Assembly: GCA_046703545.1 (NCBI GenBank)
Contig: JBJKSX010000011.1
Span: 1-42,421, forward strand
DNA length: 42,421 nucleotides
Direction of reading: 5' to 3'
DNA from: JAJZOM01 sp046703545
GTDB taxonomy: Archaea; Thermoplasmatota; Thermoplasmata; Thermoplasmatales; Thermoplasmataceae
In this document: piece after piece, positions 7,923-15,772 of the stretch
Position numbering within the stretch: position 1 is the first letter of the stretch
Layout of the letters: every line of letters begins with the position of its first letter
Translations under genes and position numbers: made by a program
The notes under the pieces: generated by a model
Seen by the model: only the letters and a program-made list of their open reading frames with translations
Database searches by the model: none
Told to the model about the DNA's origin: nothing

Positions 7923-8432
7923 TTATAGGGGAGTATCCTCAAGGTAACCCCTATTTTTCAAGACCTGTATGATGCCTCCCTCTTCAATTATCTCCAGAAG
8001 GAAATCAGGCAGGGGGCTGAAGGTGAGCTCATCTCCATTGTCATGGTTCCTGACCAGCCCCTTGTCCAGATCCACATCCAGTGTGTCTCCTTCTTCTGCC
8101 ATACCTGTTATTCCACTGCAGCTCAATGTCAGAAAACCAAAATTGACGGAATTTCTGAGGAAGAGCCCATTGACGGTCTCGGCAAGAACGCAGGAAATGC
8201 CCAGCGCCTTTAGGTTTGCAGCAGCCGGCCTCGAGGAACCAATTCCAAAGTTCTTACCCGCAACAAGAATGTCTCCGGGGTTCACCTTTGAGGCCCAATC
8301 CGGCCTGTTTGCCCACATAGTGTACTTGGGCTTTTCCTCATCCGGAACTGTGTAACAGATGTGGGGATACATCAGGTCTGTGTTTATCGAATCTCCGAAA
8401 ACCCATGCCTTCCCTGTAATCCTGTGATTCAT
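7923..8432 (-). CDS. Aconitase-superfamily hydro-lyase, small subunit (LeuD/DmdB-like)
   Basis: This 169-residue swivel-domain subunit contains FGDSINTDLMYP near the start and GKNFGIGSSRPAAANLKALG in the substrate-binding loop. In ordinary isopropylmalate isomerase the loop usually reads SSREHA. SSRPAA replaces the Glu-His pair and points to another substrate. The start ATG at 8432 overlaps the stop of the large-subunit gene as ATGA, so the two subunits should be made in equal amounts. Its stop is adjacent to the stop of the convergent lyase gene. The heterodimer adds or removes water on a di- or tricarboxylic acid. LeuD for leucine synthesis cannot be excluded, but no other leu gene is in view. 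Confidence 0.87.
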   Translation of the reverse strand: MNHRITGKAWVFGDSINTDLMYPHICYTVPDEEKPKYTMWANRPDWASKVNPGDILVAGKNFGIGSSRPAAANLKALGISCVLAETVNGLFLRNSVNFGFLTLSCSGITGMAEEGDTLDVDLDKGLVRNHDNGDELTFSPLPDFLLEIIEEGGIIQVLKNRGYLEDTPL

Positions 8433-9700
8433 GCTCCTGCCTCCAGGAGGGGCCTGGGGTCTGTCAGGTGCCCCGTCACTGCAGTGGCAGCAACTGTTGC
8501 GGAAGACGCAAGGTATATCTCCGCCTCCCTTGAACCCATCCTCCCCTTGAAATTTCTTGTGGTGGAGGTGATCCCCGTCTCCCCATCCCCCAGGAGTCCC
8601 ATGTGGCCACCGAAGCATGATCCGCAGGTTGGATTTGTGACAATTCCGCCCGCTTCCACAATGGTCCCGATATAACCCCTCTTTTCTGCTTCCACATAGA
8701 TCTTCTGTGTGGATGGAGTGACAATGAGCCTCACATCCTTGTGCACCTTTCGGCCTTTCAGTATTCTGGCAGCAGATTCAAGATCTTTGAGCCTGCCATT
8801 GGCACACGAACCAATGGTGGCCTGGTCCACTGCTTTCCCCTGCACATCTGCCACATTTCTGACATTGCCAACCACAGAGCCGGGGAGTGCGACCATAGGC
8901 TCCATAACAGACATGTCCAGGGACAGATGTGAGGCGTACTGCGCATCTTTGTCCGGAACCGCGGGCCTGTATTGCCCGGCTCCAGTTGAAGCCATGTATT
9001 CTTCCAGTTTACTGTCAAAGGGAAAGAGTGCAAACTCTGCACTGATCTCGGCGCACATTGTGGAAATAACTGAGCGTTCGTCAATGGACAGGTTCCTGAT
9101 CCCTTCCCCTGAAAATTCAATGTTCTCGTTTGGTATCTCGCCAATGTCCCTGGCAAGGGATAGAAACACATCCTTGGCTTCCACGCCCATGCCCAACTGG
9201 CCTTCAATGGCCACATCATGAGTTTCTCCAAGCCTGTACCAGGTCTGCCCAGTGCAAATCACCTGCATGAGCTCCGGCATTCCAAGCCCCCTTCCAAGGC
9301 AGTTGAACGCACCTGTTGCAATGGTGTGGGAATCGGTGTTGCCGATTATTGTGCCAGGCAGGAACCATCCCAGTTCCGCTCCCAGGGTGTGGGAAATGCC
9401 ACCTCTCCCGTAATCATGGAATTTTGTCAGCCCCCATTTTTCCGCAAGCTTTCTGAGTTTGTGGGTTTTAGATGCAACATCTACTGACGGGGCAGGCACA
9501 AGGTGATCGAAAACAATTGCGACCTTTTCAGGGTCAAATGGCTTCTTTGGAGGATTGTTCATGAATTCGGGGTGGAGTCCGGCCATGTCAAGCATTATTG
9601 CAAGGTCGACCGTTGTCTTCACTATGTCTCCTGGAACAACATTCTTGAGCCCTTCAGTGTCATGGCTCAGAAGGATCTTCTCAATCATCCCGTGGCTCAT
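8429..9700 (-). CDS. Aconitase-superfamily hydro-lyase, large subunit (LeuC/DmdA-like)
   Basis: This 423-residue catalytic subunit is of the length usual for the prokaryotic LeuC/homoaconitase branch. The 4Fe-4S ligands are visible as C299 in GSCANGRL and C359/C362 in NPTCGSCFG. The segments FDHLVPAP, GRGGISHTLGAE and GNTDSHT are classic family motifs. It starts 11 bases after the hydantoinase stop and ends in an ATGA overlap with the small-subunit gene, so all three genes form one operon. Candidate roles are hydration of a methylated maleate or citraconate-like acid feeding the lyase at 7074, or isopropylmalate isomerisation. The operon context favours the catabolic role. Confidence 0.88.
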   Translation of the reverse strand: MSHGMIEKILLSHDTEGLKNVVPGDIVKTTVDLAIMLDMAGLHPEFMNNPPKKPFDPEKVAIVFDHLVPAPSVDVASKTHKLRKLAEKWGLTKFHDYGRGGISHTLGAELGWFLPGTIIGNTDSHTIATGAFNCLGRGLGMPELMQVICTGQTWYRLGETHDVAIEGQLGMGVEAKDVFLSLARDIGEIPNENIEFSGEGIRNLSIDERSVISTMCAEISAEFALFPFDSKLEEYMASTGAGQYRPAVPDKDAQYASHLSLDMSVMEPMVALPGSVVGNVRNVADVQGKAVDQATIGSCANGRLKDLESAARILKGRKVHKDVRLIVTPSTQKIYVEAEKRGYIGTIVEAGGIVTNPTCGSCFGGHMGLLGDGETGITSTTRNFKGRMGSREAEIYLASSATVAATAVTGHLTDPRPLLEAGA

Positions 9701-9711
9701 TTGAATCCTTT

Positions 9712-11166
9712 TCAGAATATGGGTCGTTTGATATACTCGCCCCTGAACTCTTCCAAGACCTTACCATCGTGGTAAATCACGTTTCCCCTAAGGATGGTGG
9801 TTTTGGGCCATCCCTTGAGTGTCAGGCCATCAAAGGGGCTGAAGTCCTGGGCTGAATGCATCTTGGAATGATCCACCTTTCTCTCCTCGTTCAGGTCGAC
9901 TATGGTCAGGTCCCCATCCATTCCCACGGCTATGTCCCCTTTCTTCCCTGAGAGTCCGTGGTACTTTGCAGGATTGAGGGTAACAAGGGCTGCGAGCTTC
10001 TCAAGCGGTATATTCCTCTTGTGGTATCCTTCCGTCAACAAGGCTGCGAGCATTGCCTCTGTGGCTCCATACCCGTTCTCTGCAGACCACAGTTCCTCAC
10101 CTTTCTTGCTCTTCTCTATTGCGGCATGGTCTGATCCCACGGTGTTAACCTGGCCTTTTATGATGGCCTCCCAGAGGGCCTCTTTGTCTCTGGTGGACCT
10201 TATTGGGGGATTAACCTTTCCATTGACTCCGATGTTGTTCTCGTAGGTGATGCAAATATGGGATGCGGTAACTTCCACCATTATGTCTGAATCAGGGTAA
10301 GCAAGCCTCAGCTCCTCCACGGTCTTAATGGCCTTCTCACTGCTTACGTGAAGAATGTTGATGGGGCAACCGGTCTGGGCCGCAAGCTCCACGGCTTCGA
10401 TGATGGCAAGCCTTTCCGATGAGGAGGGCCTTGCGTTGCTGTAGAGCTCAAGCACATTGTCTTTGCTCTGGTCAGAGTTTGCCTTTGTGGTCTCAAGATT
10501 TATCCTTATTATCTCTGAGTCCTCAGCGTGAATGCTCAGCCTGGCAGGGGTATCCGTCCCCTTCAATGCTGCGATTGCCTTCATTATGTTGTAAAGGTGG
10601 CCAAGGTCGTATGGGTTCTCGGACAGGAGGTACTCCTTTTCAACCGATCCCTTGCTCACTTCACTCTTCAGGTTTAGCCCCTTGTAAAACATATAGAATT
10701 TGAACGTAGCTATTCCAGATTTCTTCACCAGTTGAGGGATCTCATCCACGTGCTCCTTCAGGACTGGTGCAAGATTGTATCCATAATCTGTATGGAAGTT
10801 TCCCTTGGAATAATCAAGCACTTTGGGAAACAATGTTGCATAGGGTTCTGAAGCGTTAAGATAGTTCCTGCCTGACCTGAAGTAACTGAGTATGGTGGTG
10901 ACTCCACCGGCTGCTGCACTTGCCGATTCAGACTTCGCATCCTCCGGAAGTGGCCTGTATATGCCAACATGAAAGTGGGAATCAATGAGCCCCGGAAAAA
11001 TATGCTTCCCGTCGGCGTTTATGGTTTTTTCATAGTCATTTTCGGATAAATTTTTGCCAATATCGGATATTCTGCCATCTTTGATACCAATGTCGACTTC
11101 TATAACCTTTTTTGACGGAAAGACAACTTTTCCTCCCTTGACCAACAAATCAGACATGAAAGACAA
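9712..11166 (-). CDS. Hydantoinase / dihydropyrimidinase-family cyclic amidohydrolase
   Basis: This 484-residue protein retains the full binuclear metal site of the cyclic amidohydrolases: H64 and H66 in DSHFHVG, a lysine expected to be carboxylated (K156 in TFKFYM), H213, H273 and D346 in GSDHAAI. These enzymes open cyclic amides such as dihydropyrimidines, hydantoin or allantoin. The enamidase of nicotinate fermentation belongs to the same superfamily. It is the first gene of an operon with the aconitase-type hydro-lyase, an unusual partnership for pyrimidine breakdown. The start could be the ATG at 11166 or at 11157. The family is secure; the substrate is not. Confidence 0.9.
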   Translation of the reverse strand: MSFMSDLLVKGGKVVFPSKKVIEVDIGIKDGRISDIGKNLSENDYEKTINADGKHIFPGLIDSHFHVGIYRPLPEDAKSESASAAAGGVTTILSYFRSGRNYLNASEPYATLFPKVLDYSKGNFHTDYGYNLAPVLKEHVDEIPQLVKKSGIATFKFYMFYKGLNLKSEVSKGSVEKEYLLSENPYDLGHLYNIMKAIAALKGTDTPARLSIHAEDSEIIRINLETTKANSDQSKDNVLELYSNARPSSSERLAIIEAVELAAQTGCPINILHVSSEKAIKTVEELRLAYPDSDIMVEVTASHICITYENNIGVNGKVNPPIRSTRDKEALWEAIIKGQVNTVGSDHAAIEKSKKGEELWSAENGYGATEAMLAALLTEGYHKRNIPLEKLAALVTLNPAKYHGLSGKKGDIAVGMDGDLTIVDLNEERKVDHSKMHSAQDFSPFDGLTLKGWPKTTILRGNVIYHDGKVLEEFRGEYIKRPIF

Positions 11167-11204
11167 TGATTCATTGAATAATTAAGCTTTTTCACGCCAG
11201 AATT

Positions 11205-11502
11205 ATGGTGGATATGCCTGAATTCTCATGCAACATGGACGAGTTTCTGGAGGGGATTCAAAGGAGAGGCAACCTCATCTCTGTCAGACTGTTGAATACA
11301 CATTGCAAAACCCCTGGATGAAATCCGCAACTATTCAATGCCAAGCCAAATCCAGAAGAACAGAACCATGATGCGAAAATTATCACCTGGCAGTGAGTTT
11401 AAGGATGAAATACTGGAGGTTCAGGACAGGTTAAGGCATTTTTTGGCTGACCTTCTGCGACCTCAAACAAATGGGTTTTTCGTGGCCCTTATGACATTGT
11501 AG
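11205..11502 (+). pseudogene. Frameshifted remnant of an unidentified protein gene
   Basis: Two short open frames abut with a shift near 11295-11302. The first runs from the ATG at 11205 (MVDMPEF...) to a stop at 11321. The second opens after 11295 with IAKPLDEIRNYS and runs to 11502, ending inside the 3' end of the ATP sulfurylase gene on the other strand. Joined at the shift they read as one continuous, normal-looking alpha-helical protein of about 100 residues. The segment MDEFLEGIQRRGNLISV is loosely like the N-terminus of UbiD-type decarboxylases, but this is too weak to name it. No other gene fills the 11167-11462 gap. Confidence 0.4.
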
Positions 11503-12599
11503 ACTTCTTTTCTCATAACCTCAGGCGGAGGAGACCCCTCCGAGTTTATGATATTCCTCAATTTAGTGCCGCTGAACCTTTCCTGAAGTTCAGCCGGGTG
11601 GGTGCATTCCCTGTCTGTGACCAGCTGTTCACATTTTCTGCAGTAGAAAGTCTCCTCAAATGGAACGATTGTGATTCCGAGGTCATCGAAATTCCTGAGG
11701 TTCTCCTGAGCCTCATACGGGCCATAGAATGAGCCCACACCTGCATGATCCCTGCCCACGATGAAGTGGCTGCATCCATAATTCTTGCGCATGATGGCAT
11801 GCATCACCGCTTCCCTTGGGCCCGCATACATCATCTCATAGTGGAGTGGTGTGAGAAGCACCCTGTTGGAAGGGTAGTAATTCTCAATAAGCGCCGAGTA
11901 TGAACTCATGATGGCCTCGTCCGTGTAGTCCCCTTTCTTCTTCCTCCCAATGACCGGGTTGATGAAGAGGCCATCAGTCTCCCTCAGGGCAAGCCTCTGG
12001 ATCTGTTCATGCCCCCTGTGTGGGACATTCCTAGTCTGGAAGGCTGACACAGATTTCCAGCCCATTTCCCTGAAGATATCTCTTGTCCTTGCAGGAAAGA
12101 GTGTTTTTTCAGTGAATGGAAATGAAACGTCGTGCGCGTACCTTATCCTGCCAGCAACCGCATATTTTCCCATATCCATGACTTTCTGCACACCAGGGTG
12201 CTCCAGCGAGTTTGTCTTGAAGACTTTCTCTGAATGGAGATTCTTGTCAAATTCATAGATCTCAGTTACCTCAAGTTCCGCCAGTGGGGCAGATTTATAT
12301 GAAAGCACAATTAAGTCGTCCTCCTTCCATTCCCCGGTTGCCTTCTTATCCAGTGTCAGCATTACGGGAATGCTCCATGGGGTTCCATTCTTGAGCCGCT
12401 GTTCTTTCAGGATGTTCTGGTAGTTCTCATGGTCAACAAAACCATCCAGTGGGCTCAGAATCCCATTCTTGAGGTCCGTGACCGTCACTGCGGTCTCATA
12501 GCTGATCTCCACAAAATCTCTTGAATCAGAAGTTGACAGCGAACCTTCTTTGAAGTCTGGTATTGACGTCAGCGTTCCGCCATGTGGCCCAGGCAACAT
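11463..12599 (-). CDS. sat: Sulfate adenylyltransferase (ATP sulfurylase)
   Basis: The enzyme makes adenylyl sulfate (APS) from sulfate and ATP, releasing pyrophosphate. It shows the nucleotide-binding QTRNVPHRGH (QxRN and HxGH, residues 188-197) and the later GRDHAGVG motif (282-289). A C-terminal Cys/His cluster, CRKCEQ...CTHP, is the zinc-binding tail seen in archaeal and some bacterial ATP sulfurylases. I place the start at the ATG at 12599, one base after the APS reductase stop (TGA-C-ATG), giving 378 residues. An earlier ATG at 12662 lies inside the upstream gene. It is the second gene of a two-gene sulfate reduction operon. Confidence 0.95.
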   Translation of the reverse strand: MLPGPHGGTLTSIPDFKEGSLSTSDSRDFVEISYETAVTVTDLKNGILSPLDGFVDHENYQNILKEQRLKNGTPWSIPVMLTLDKKATGEWKEDDLIVLSYKSAPLAELEVTEIYEFDKNLHSEKVFKTNSLEHPGVQKVMDMGKYAVAGRIRYAHDVSFPFTEKTLFPARTRDIFREMGWKSVSAFQTRNVPHRGHEQIQRLALRETDGLFINPVIGRKKKGDYTDEAIMSSYSALIENYYPSNRVLLTPLHYEMMYAGPREAVMHAIMRKNYGCSHFIVGRDHAGVGSFYGPYEAQENLRNFDDLGITIVPFEETFYCRKCEQLVTDRECTHPAELQERFSGTKLRNIINSEGSPPPEVMRKEVYNVIRATKNPFV

Positions 12600-12600
12600 G

Positions 12601-13347
12601 TCACTTTCCCCCTCTCTGCCCCATGATTGGTTCCGGGACTGCTGTCGCAGACTCATTTCCAACGTGAAGGCCGCATTCCTTCAAATCGGTCTCCCACCAC
12701 CATCTTCCTGCCCGCTCATTCTCACCAGGATTTATGGCCCGTGTGCATGGCGCACAGCCAATGCTCGGGTATCCCCTGTCGTGGAGCTTGTTGTATGGCA
12801 CATTGTTCTTGTGAATGTAATCCCACACATCATCCGTGTTCCAGTTGATGAGGGGGTTGACCTTGACTATATTCCGGGACCGGTCAACTTCAATCATTTC
12901 TGAGTTTTTCCTGAATTCGGTCTGATCGGACCTCAATCCGGTTATCCATGCTTTCCTCCCATCAAGGAGCCTGTTAAGCGGCTGGACTTTCCGGATGTGG
13001 CAGCATAATTTCCTGTTTTCTGGAGACCTGTAGAAAAGATTGACGCCTTCCCTGGAGACCATCTTCTCAACCTGGCTGTAATCGGGGAAGAAGGTTGCCA
13101 CATTCATGTTGTACCTATTCCTTGCTGATTCCATCACCTCATAGGTTTCGGCAGGCAATCTGCCAGTGTCAATGGTCGAAACCATGATTTCAGGGGCTAT
13201 CCTGTGAATCATATCCATGATGACCATGTCCTCAGCCCCAAAGCTTGAAGTCATGATAGCACCCTTGCCGAACTGTCTCCAAACCCATTCCAACGCATCT
13301 TCAGCAGTAAAATCAGCCGTATCCGGCAAATTCTTTTGAACTGTCAT
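12601..13347 (-). CDS. cysH: APS reductase, 4Fe-4S assimilatory type
   Basis: This 248-residue protein reduces APS to sulfite using thioredoxin-type electrons. The paired cysteines C115-C116 and C198/C201 (CAPC) are the ligands of the 4Fe-4S cluster. They separate APS reductases from PAPS reductases, which lack them. The catalytic cysteine is C225 in the C-terminal ECGLH. The P-loop-like SSFGAEDMV is also present. Because APS is used directly, no APS kinase is needed and none is seen. It is first in an operon with sat. A TATA box, TATATA (13370-13375), lies about 25 bases before the ATG. The operon is divergent from a ComA-like gene that could use its product, sulfite. Confidence 0.93.
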   Translation of the reverse strand: MTVQKNLPDTADFTAEDALEWVWRQFGKGAIMTSSFGAEDMVIMDMIHRIAPEIMVSTIDTGRLPAETYEVMESARNRYNMNVATFFPDYSQVEKMVSREGVNLFYRSPENRKLCCHIRKVQPLNRLLDGRKAWITGLRSDQTEFRKNSEMIEVDRSRNIVKVNPLINWNTDDVWDYIHKNNVPYNKLHDRGYPSIGCAPCTRAINPGENERAGRWWWETDLKECGLHVGNESATAVPEPIMGQRGGK

Positions 13348-13464
13348 CTTAAAAATAATGCTGTAGGCCTATATAGGTGAGGGTTTATGGGTAATTTGGG
13401 GAGATTTCGGGCATATTTTTCCCATAAATTGGTTTTTTAACCTCTTAATGCCTAAACCTCATGA
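13348..13464. promoter_or_regulatory. Divergent cysH-sat / ComA-HTH promoter with inverted repeat
   Basis: TATATA (13370-13375, read leftward) serves cysH, and TTTTTTAA (13433-13440) serves the rightward gene at 13465. Each box is about 25-30 bases from its start codon. A perfect inverted repeat, TTTATGGG (13384-13391) and CCCATAAA (13421-13428), places one arm just upstream of each TATA box. This is the layout expected for a shared operator that controls both directions. A protein with a fused winged helix is encoded immediately to the right and is the natural candidate to bind it; that link is inference. Confidence 0.55.
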
Positions 13465-14445
13465 ATGCTTTCAGACAGATTCTTATCAGGCATGTACAAG
13501 AATGAAAAGAACCACGGAACCACAATGGTTCTTGACAGGCTCGCCCCCATACAATGGGACCTGATCTCAGGGCTGTCGCCATTCATTGGATACGTCAAGA
13601 TCGGGTGGACCCTTCCCATGTTATTGCCTGTAAAAGACCTGGAAAAGAGGATAGGCAGTTATTCTGAAGCTGGAATCACTGTTTCAAACGGAGGGACCCT
13701 GCTGGAAGTTGCCGTCAGCAGGGGAAAGATTGATTATGCGCTGAAATCACTGAAGGAGTCTGGCTTCAGGCATGTCGAACTCAGTGAAGGCGTAATTGAT
13801 GTTCCGGCCCACCTCAAGCGAAGAATTGCTGAATTCGCCCATTCCAATGGCATGCGACTGAGTGTGGAAGTGGGAAAGAAAAATCCAAGAAATCAGCTTA
13901 GTCTCGATGAGACTATACAGAAAATTGGCGAAGCAGCAGATTTTGAGCCCGATTTTATCATTGTAGAAGGAAGGGAATCTGGAAGGAGTGTCGAGATATT
14001 TGACGACAATGGGGACATAAAGTGGGACTGGGTAAACAGAATAATTGATGAAGCACCTATGGAAAAGTTGATGTTCGAAGCCCCCCAGGAAAAGCAGCAG
14101 GTGGAACTGGTCATAAGGATTGGCCCGTCAGTGAACCTGGGAAATGTGTCCATAAACAGTGTAGCCGCACTTGAAACCCAGAGGAGGGGAATGAGGGGCG
14201 ACACATTTGGCATTTTGGACAGCACTGTAAAAGTGACTGGACCGCCTTCCAATAAGTTCGTCTATTATGTGGTGGCCAATCATGGCCCTATTGATCAGGC
14301 TTCAATCATGGAACTCACGGGAATGAACCGGAAAACCCTGCAGAATGCATTGTCAGATCTGCTGGATCAGGGCCTGATCCGGGCCAATATTGACAGTGGG
14401 GATTTGAGGAAGAAAGTCTATTCCCTGAACACAGGGCTCCAGTAG
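13465..14445 (+). CDS. ComA-like phosphosulfolactate synthase domain fused to a winged-helix domain
   Basis: Residues 1 to about 250 resemble ComA, the TIM-barrel enzyme that adds sulfite to phosphoenolpyruvate to form phosphosulfolactate, the first step of coenzyme M synthesis in methanogens. Visible family-like segments are YVKIGWT (43-49), VSNGGTLLE (74-82) and RHVELSEGVIDVP (112-124). Residues about 262-322 form a separate winged helix-turn-helix (QASIMELTGMNRKTLQNALSDLL...), so the protein is about 70 residues longer than ComA. Its neighbour operon makes sulfite. It may be an enzyme with self-regulation, or a former enzyme turned sulfite or PEP sensor. No other coenzyme M genes are in the window. 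Confidence 0.8.
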   Translation: MLSDRFLSGMYKNEKNHGTTMVLDRLAPIQWDLISGLSPFIGYVKIGWTLPMLLPVKDLEKRIGSYSEAGITVSNGGTLLEVAVSRGKIDYALKSLKESGFRHVELSEGVIDVPAHLKRRIAEFAHSNGMRLSVEVGKKNPRNQLSLDETIQKIGEAADFEPDFIIVEGRESGRSVEIFDDNGDIKWDWVNRIIDEAPMEKLMFEAPQEKQQVELVIRIGPSVNLGNVSINSVAALETQRRGMRGDTFGILDSTVKVTGPPSNKFVYYVVANHGPIDQASIMELTGMNRKTLQNALSDLLDQGLIRANIDSGDLRKKVYSLNTGLQ

Positions 14446-14457
14446 AGTCCCGGGAAA

Positions 14458-15273
14458 TCAGAATAAAGTTCTCTGGCCAGACTGCGACTGAAGATAATCC
14501 TGAATTCTGGTAAATTTCCTGTCTTCCAGCCCGAGCGCCCGGTACATCATGTTCGCTGTTGCAGGGCCAAAACCCTGGAAATGGTTGTTGGAATAGACAT
14601 ACGCCTTTTCAATATCATCCTTCTTGCCATCGAGTATGCCTGCCCACCGGTTTATTTCTGAATTCCTGTCTTTTTGTATGCTGCCAAACTGGCTTTCCTT
14701 TATGGATCTGTCACCAACCAGCCTCAGATAAGCCTGTGTAGTTGTAGAAACTGCAGGGTTTTTGGCCATTGGTATCTCCGACCACGCAATGGTTACCTTA
14801 TGGTCTGCCAGCATATTGTAGACAGTGCTGTTGAATAATGAATCATGCCTGAATTCCACTGCAAATTCAAGGTCAGTTGGCAAAATGGGGAGAAAATCTT
14901 TCAGGGCTTGAATACCACTGTCGTATGAAAATGAAGGAGGCATCTGAATCAGAATCAACCCCAGTTTAGGTTCAAGCTTCCTTATGGTCGCCAGGAACTT
15001 TTCAAGGATCACATCCACATTGTTCAGCCTGTTGTCATGTGTGATCTGACCCGGCATTTTAGGGCAGAAAATGAAATCATCAGGCGTTGAAACAAACCAT
15101 TTCTTCACTACGAAATCAGCAGGAATACTGTAAAATGTGGAGTCAATTTCCACCGTGTCAAACACCCTTGAATAGAGTTTCAGGAAATCCCCTTGTTTGG
15201 TTCCGTCAGGATAAAATGGTCCGACCCATGTTTTATAGCTCCACCCCGAACATCCTACCCTCAAATTCTTCAA
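14458..15273 (-). CDS. DUF72 (YecE-family) protein
   Basis: The N-terminus VGCSGWSYKTWVGPFYPDG is diagnostic of the DUF72 family, as are the inner segments VEIDSTFYSIP and FAVEFRHDSLF. The family has a TIM-barrel fold and no established biochemical role. The length of 271 residues is somewhat above the usual 230-250. A slightly longer C-terminal tail (LQSQSGQRTLF) accounts for part of this. It lies 12 bases after the convergent ComA-like gene and probably shares a transcript with the NTF2-like gene upstream (16-base gap). The function is not inferred. Confidence 0.88.
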   Translation of the reverse strand: MKNLRVGCSGWSYKTWVGPFYPDGTKQGDFLKLYSRVFDTVEIDSTFYSIPADFVVKKWFVSTPDDFIFCPKMPGQITHDNRLNNVDVILEKFLATIRKLEPKLGLILIQMPPSFSYDSGIQALKDFLPILPTDLEFAVEFRHDSLFNSTVYNMLADHKVTIAWSEIPMAKNPAVSTTTQAYLRLVGDRSIKESQFGSIQKDRNSEINRWAGILDGKKDDIEKAYVYSNNHFQGFGPATANMMYRALGLEDRKFTRIQDYLQSQSGQRTLF

Positions 15274-15289
15274 ACTATCTTCTCCAGAT

Positions 15290-15676
15290 TCAACCCTGAA
15301 TTTCAGGCAGAGTGCTCAGATGTTCATGCATTATCTTCCATTTGCCGGAAATCCTTTGAAGAACATTTGTTCCAACTCCCCTGAATGATCTGTGCTTGCC
15401 TTCTATCATTCCATCAGAAGTGAATTTGTAGGTGCACACTGCAATTTCTTCACTTCTGGTCAACCAGTTGAGGTCAGCAATAGTGTAAGTTTCTTCCTTA
15501 ATTGTGGCCCATGTCTTTACGAAAGCTTTTCTTATTTCCGCCAGTCCAAAAAAAGGCCCCTCTGAAAAAAAGAATGTAACGTCTTTCCCAATGAATGGGG
15601 CAACATTGGCAAAAACTCCGGACGCGGCTGCCTTCCAGTAGCTATTCATAAAATCCTCAACTCCCTCTGCTGCCAT
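15290..15676 (-). CDS. NTF2-like (SnoaL/DUF4440-type) small protein
   Basis: This 128-residue protein has the helix-then-curved-sheet pattern of the NTF2-like fold. An N-terminal amphipathic helix (VEDFMNSYWKAAASG) is followed by DVTFFFSEGPFFGLAEIRKAF and a C-terminal strand pair ending in GKWKIMHEHLS. This closing motif, 'W+I.H.H.S', is typical of the DUF4440/SnoaL_3 group. Members are ligand-binding proteins or small isomerases/hydrolases, and the sequence does not decide which. It is followed closely by the DUF72 gene on the same strand, so the two are probably co-transcribed. Confidence 0.75.
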   Translation of the reverse strand: MAAEGVEDFMNSYWKAAASGVFANVAPFIGKDVTFFFSEGPFFGLAEIRKAFVKTWATIKEETYTIADLNWLTRSEEIAVCTYKFTSDGMIEGKHRSFRGVGTNVLQRISGKWKIMHEHLSTLPEIQG

Positions 15677-15772
15677 GGTTGATCTTCTTCACCTCTTTTG
15701 GTTATTTAAGGATAATCGAAGTTTATTCTGGAGGTTGCCAGGAATATAAAAAAAGGCTTTGAGAAGCATGGT

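Noticed and set aside
8709..9221. A 170-residue plus-strand frame opposite the hydro-lyase large subunit.
   Set aside because: The minus strand encodes a complete aconitase-family protein with all cluster cysteines; the plus-strand product is Ser/Pro-rich without motifs.
12601..13347. Interpretation as a PAPS reductase.
   Set aside because: The CC and CxxC cluster ligands (115-116, 198, 201) mark the APS-specific iron-sulfur type, and no APS kinase is present.
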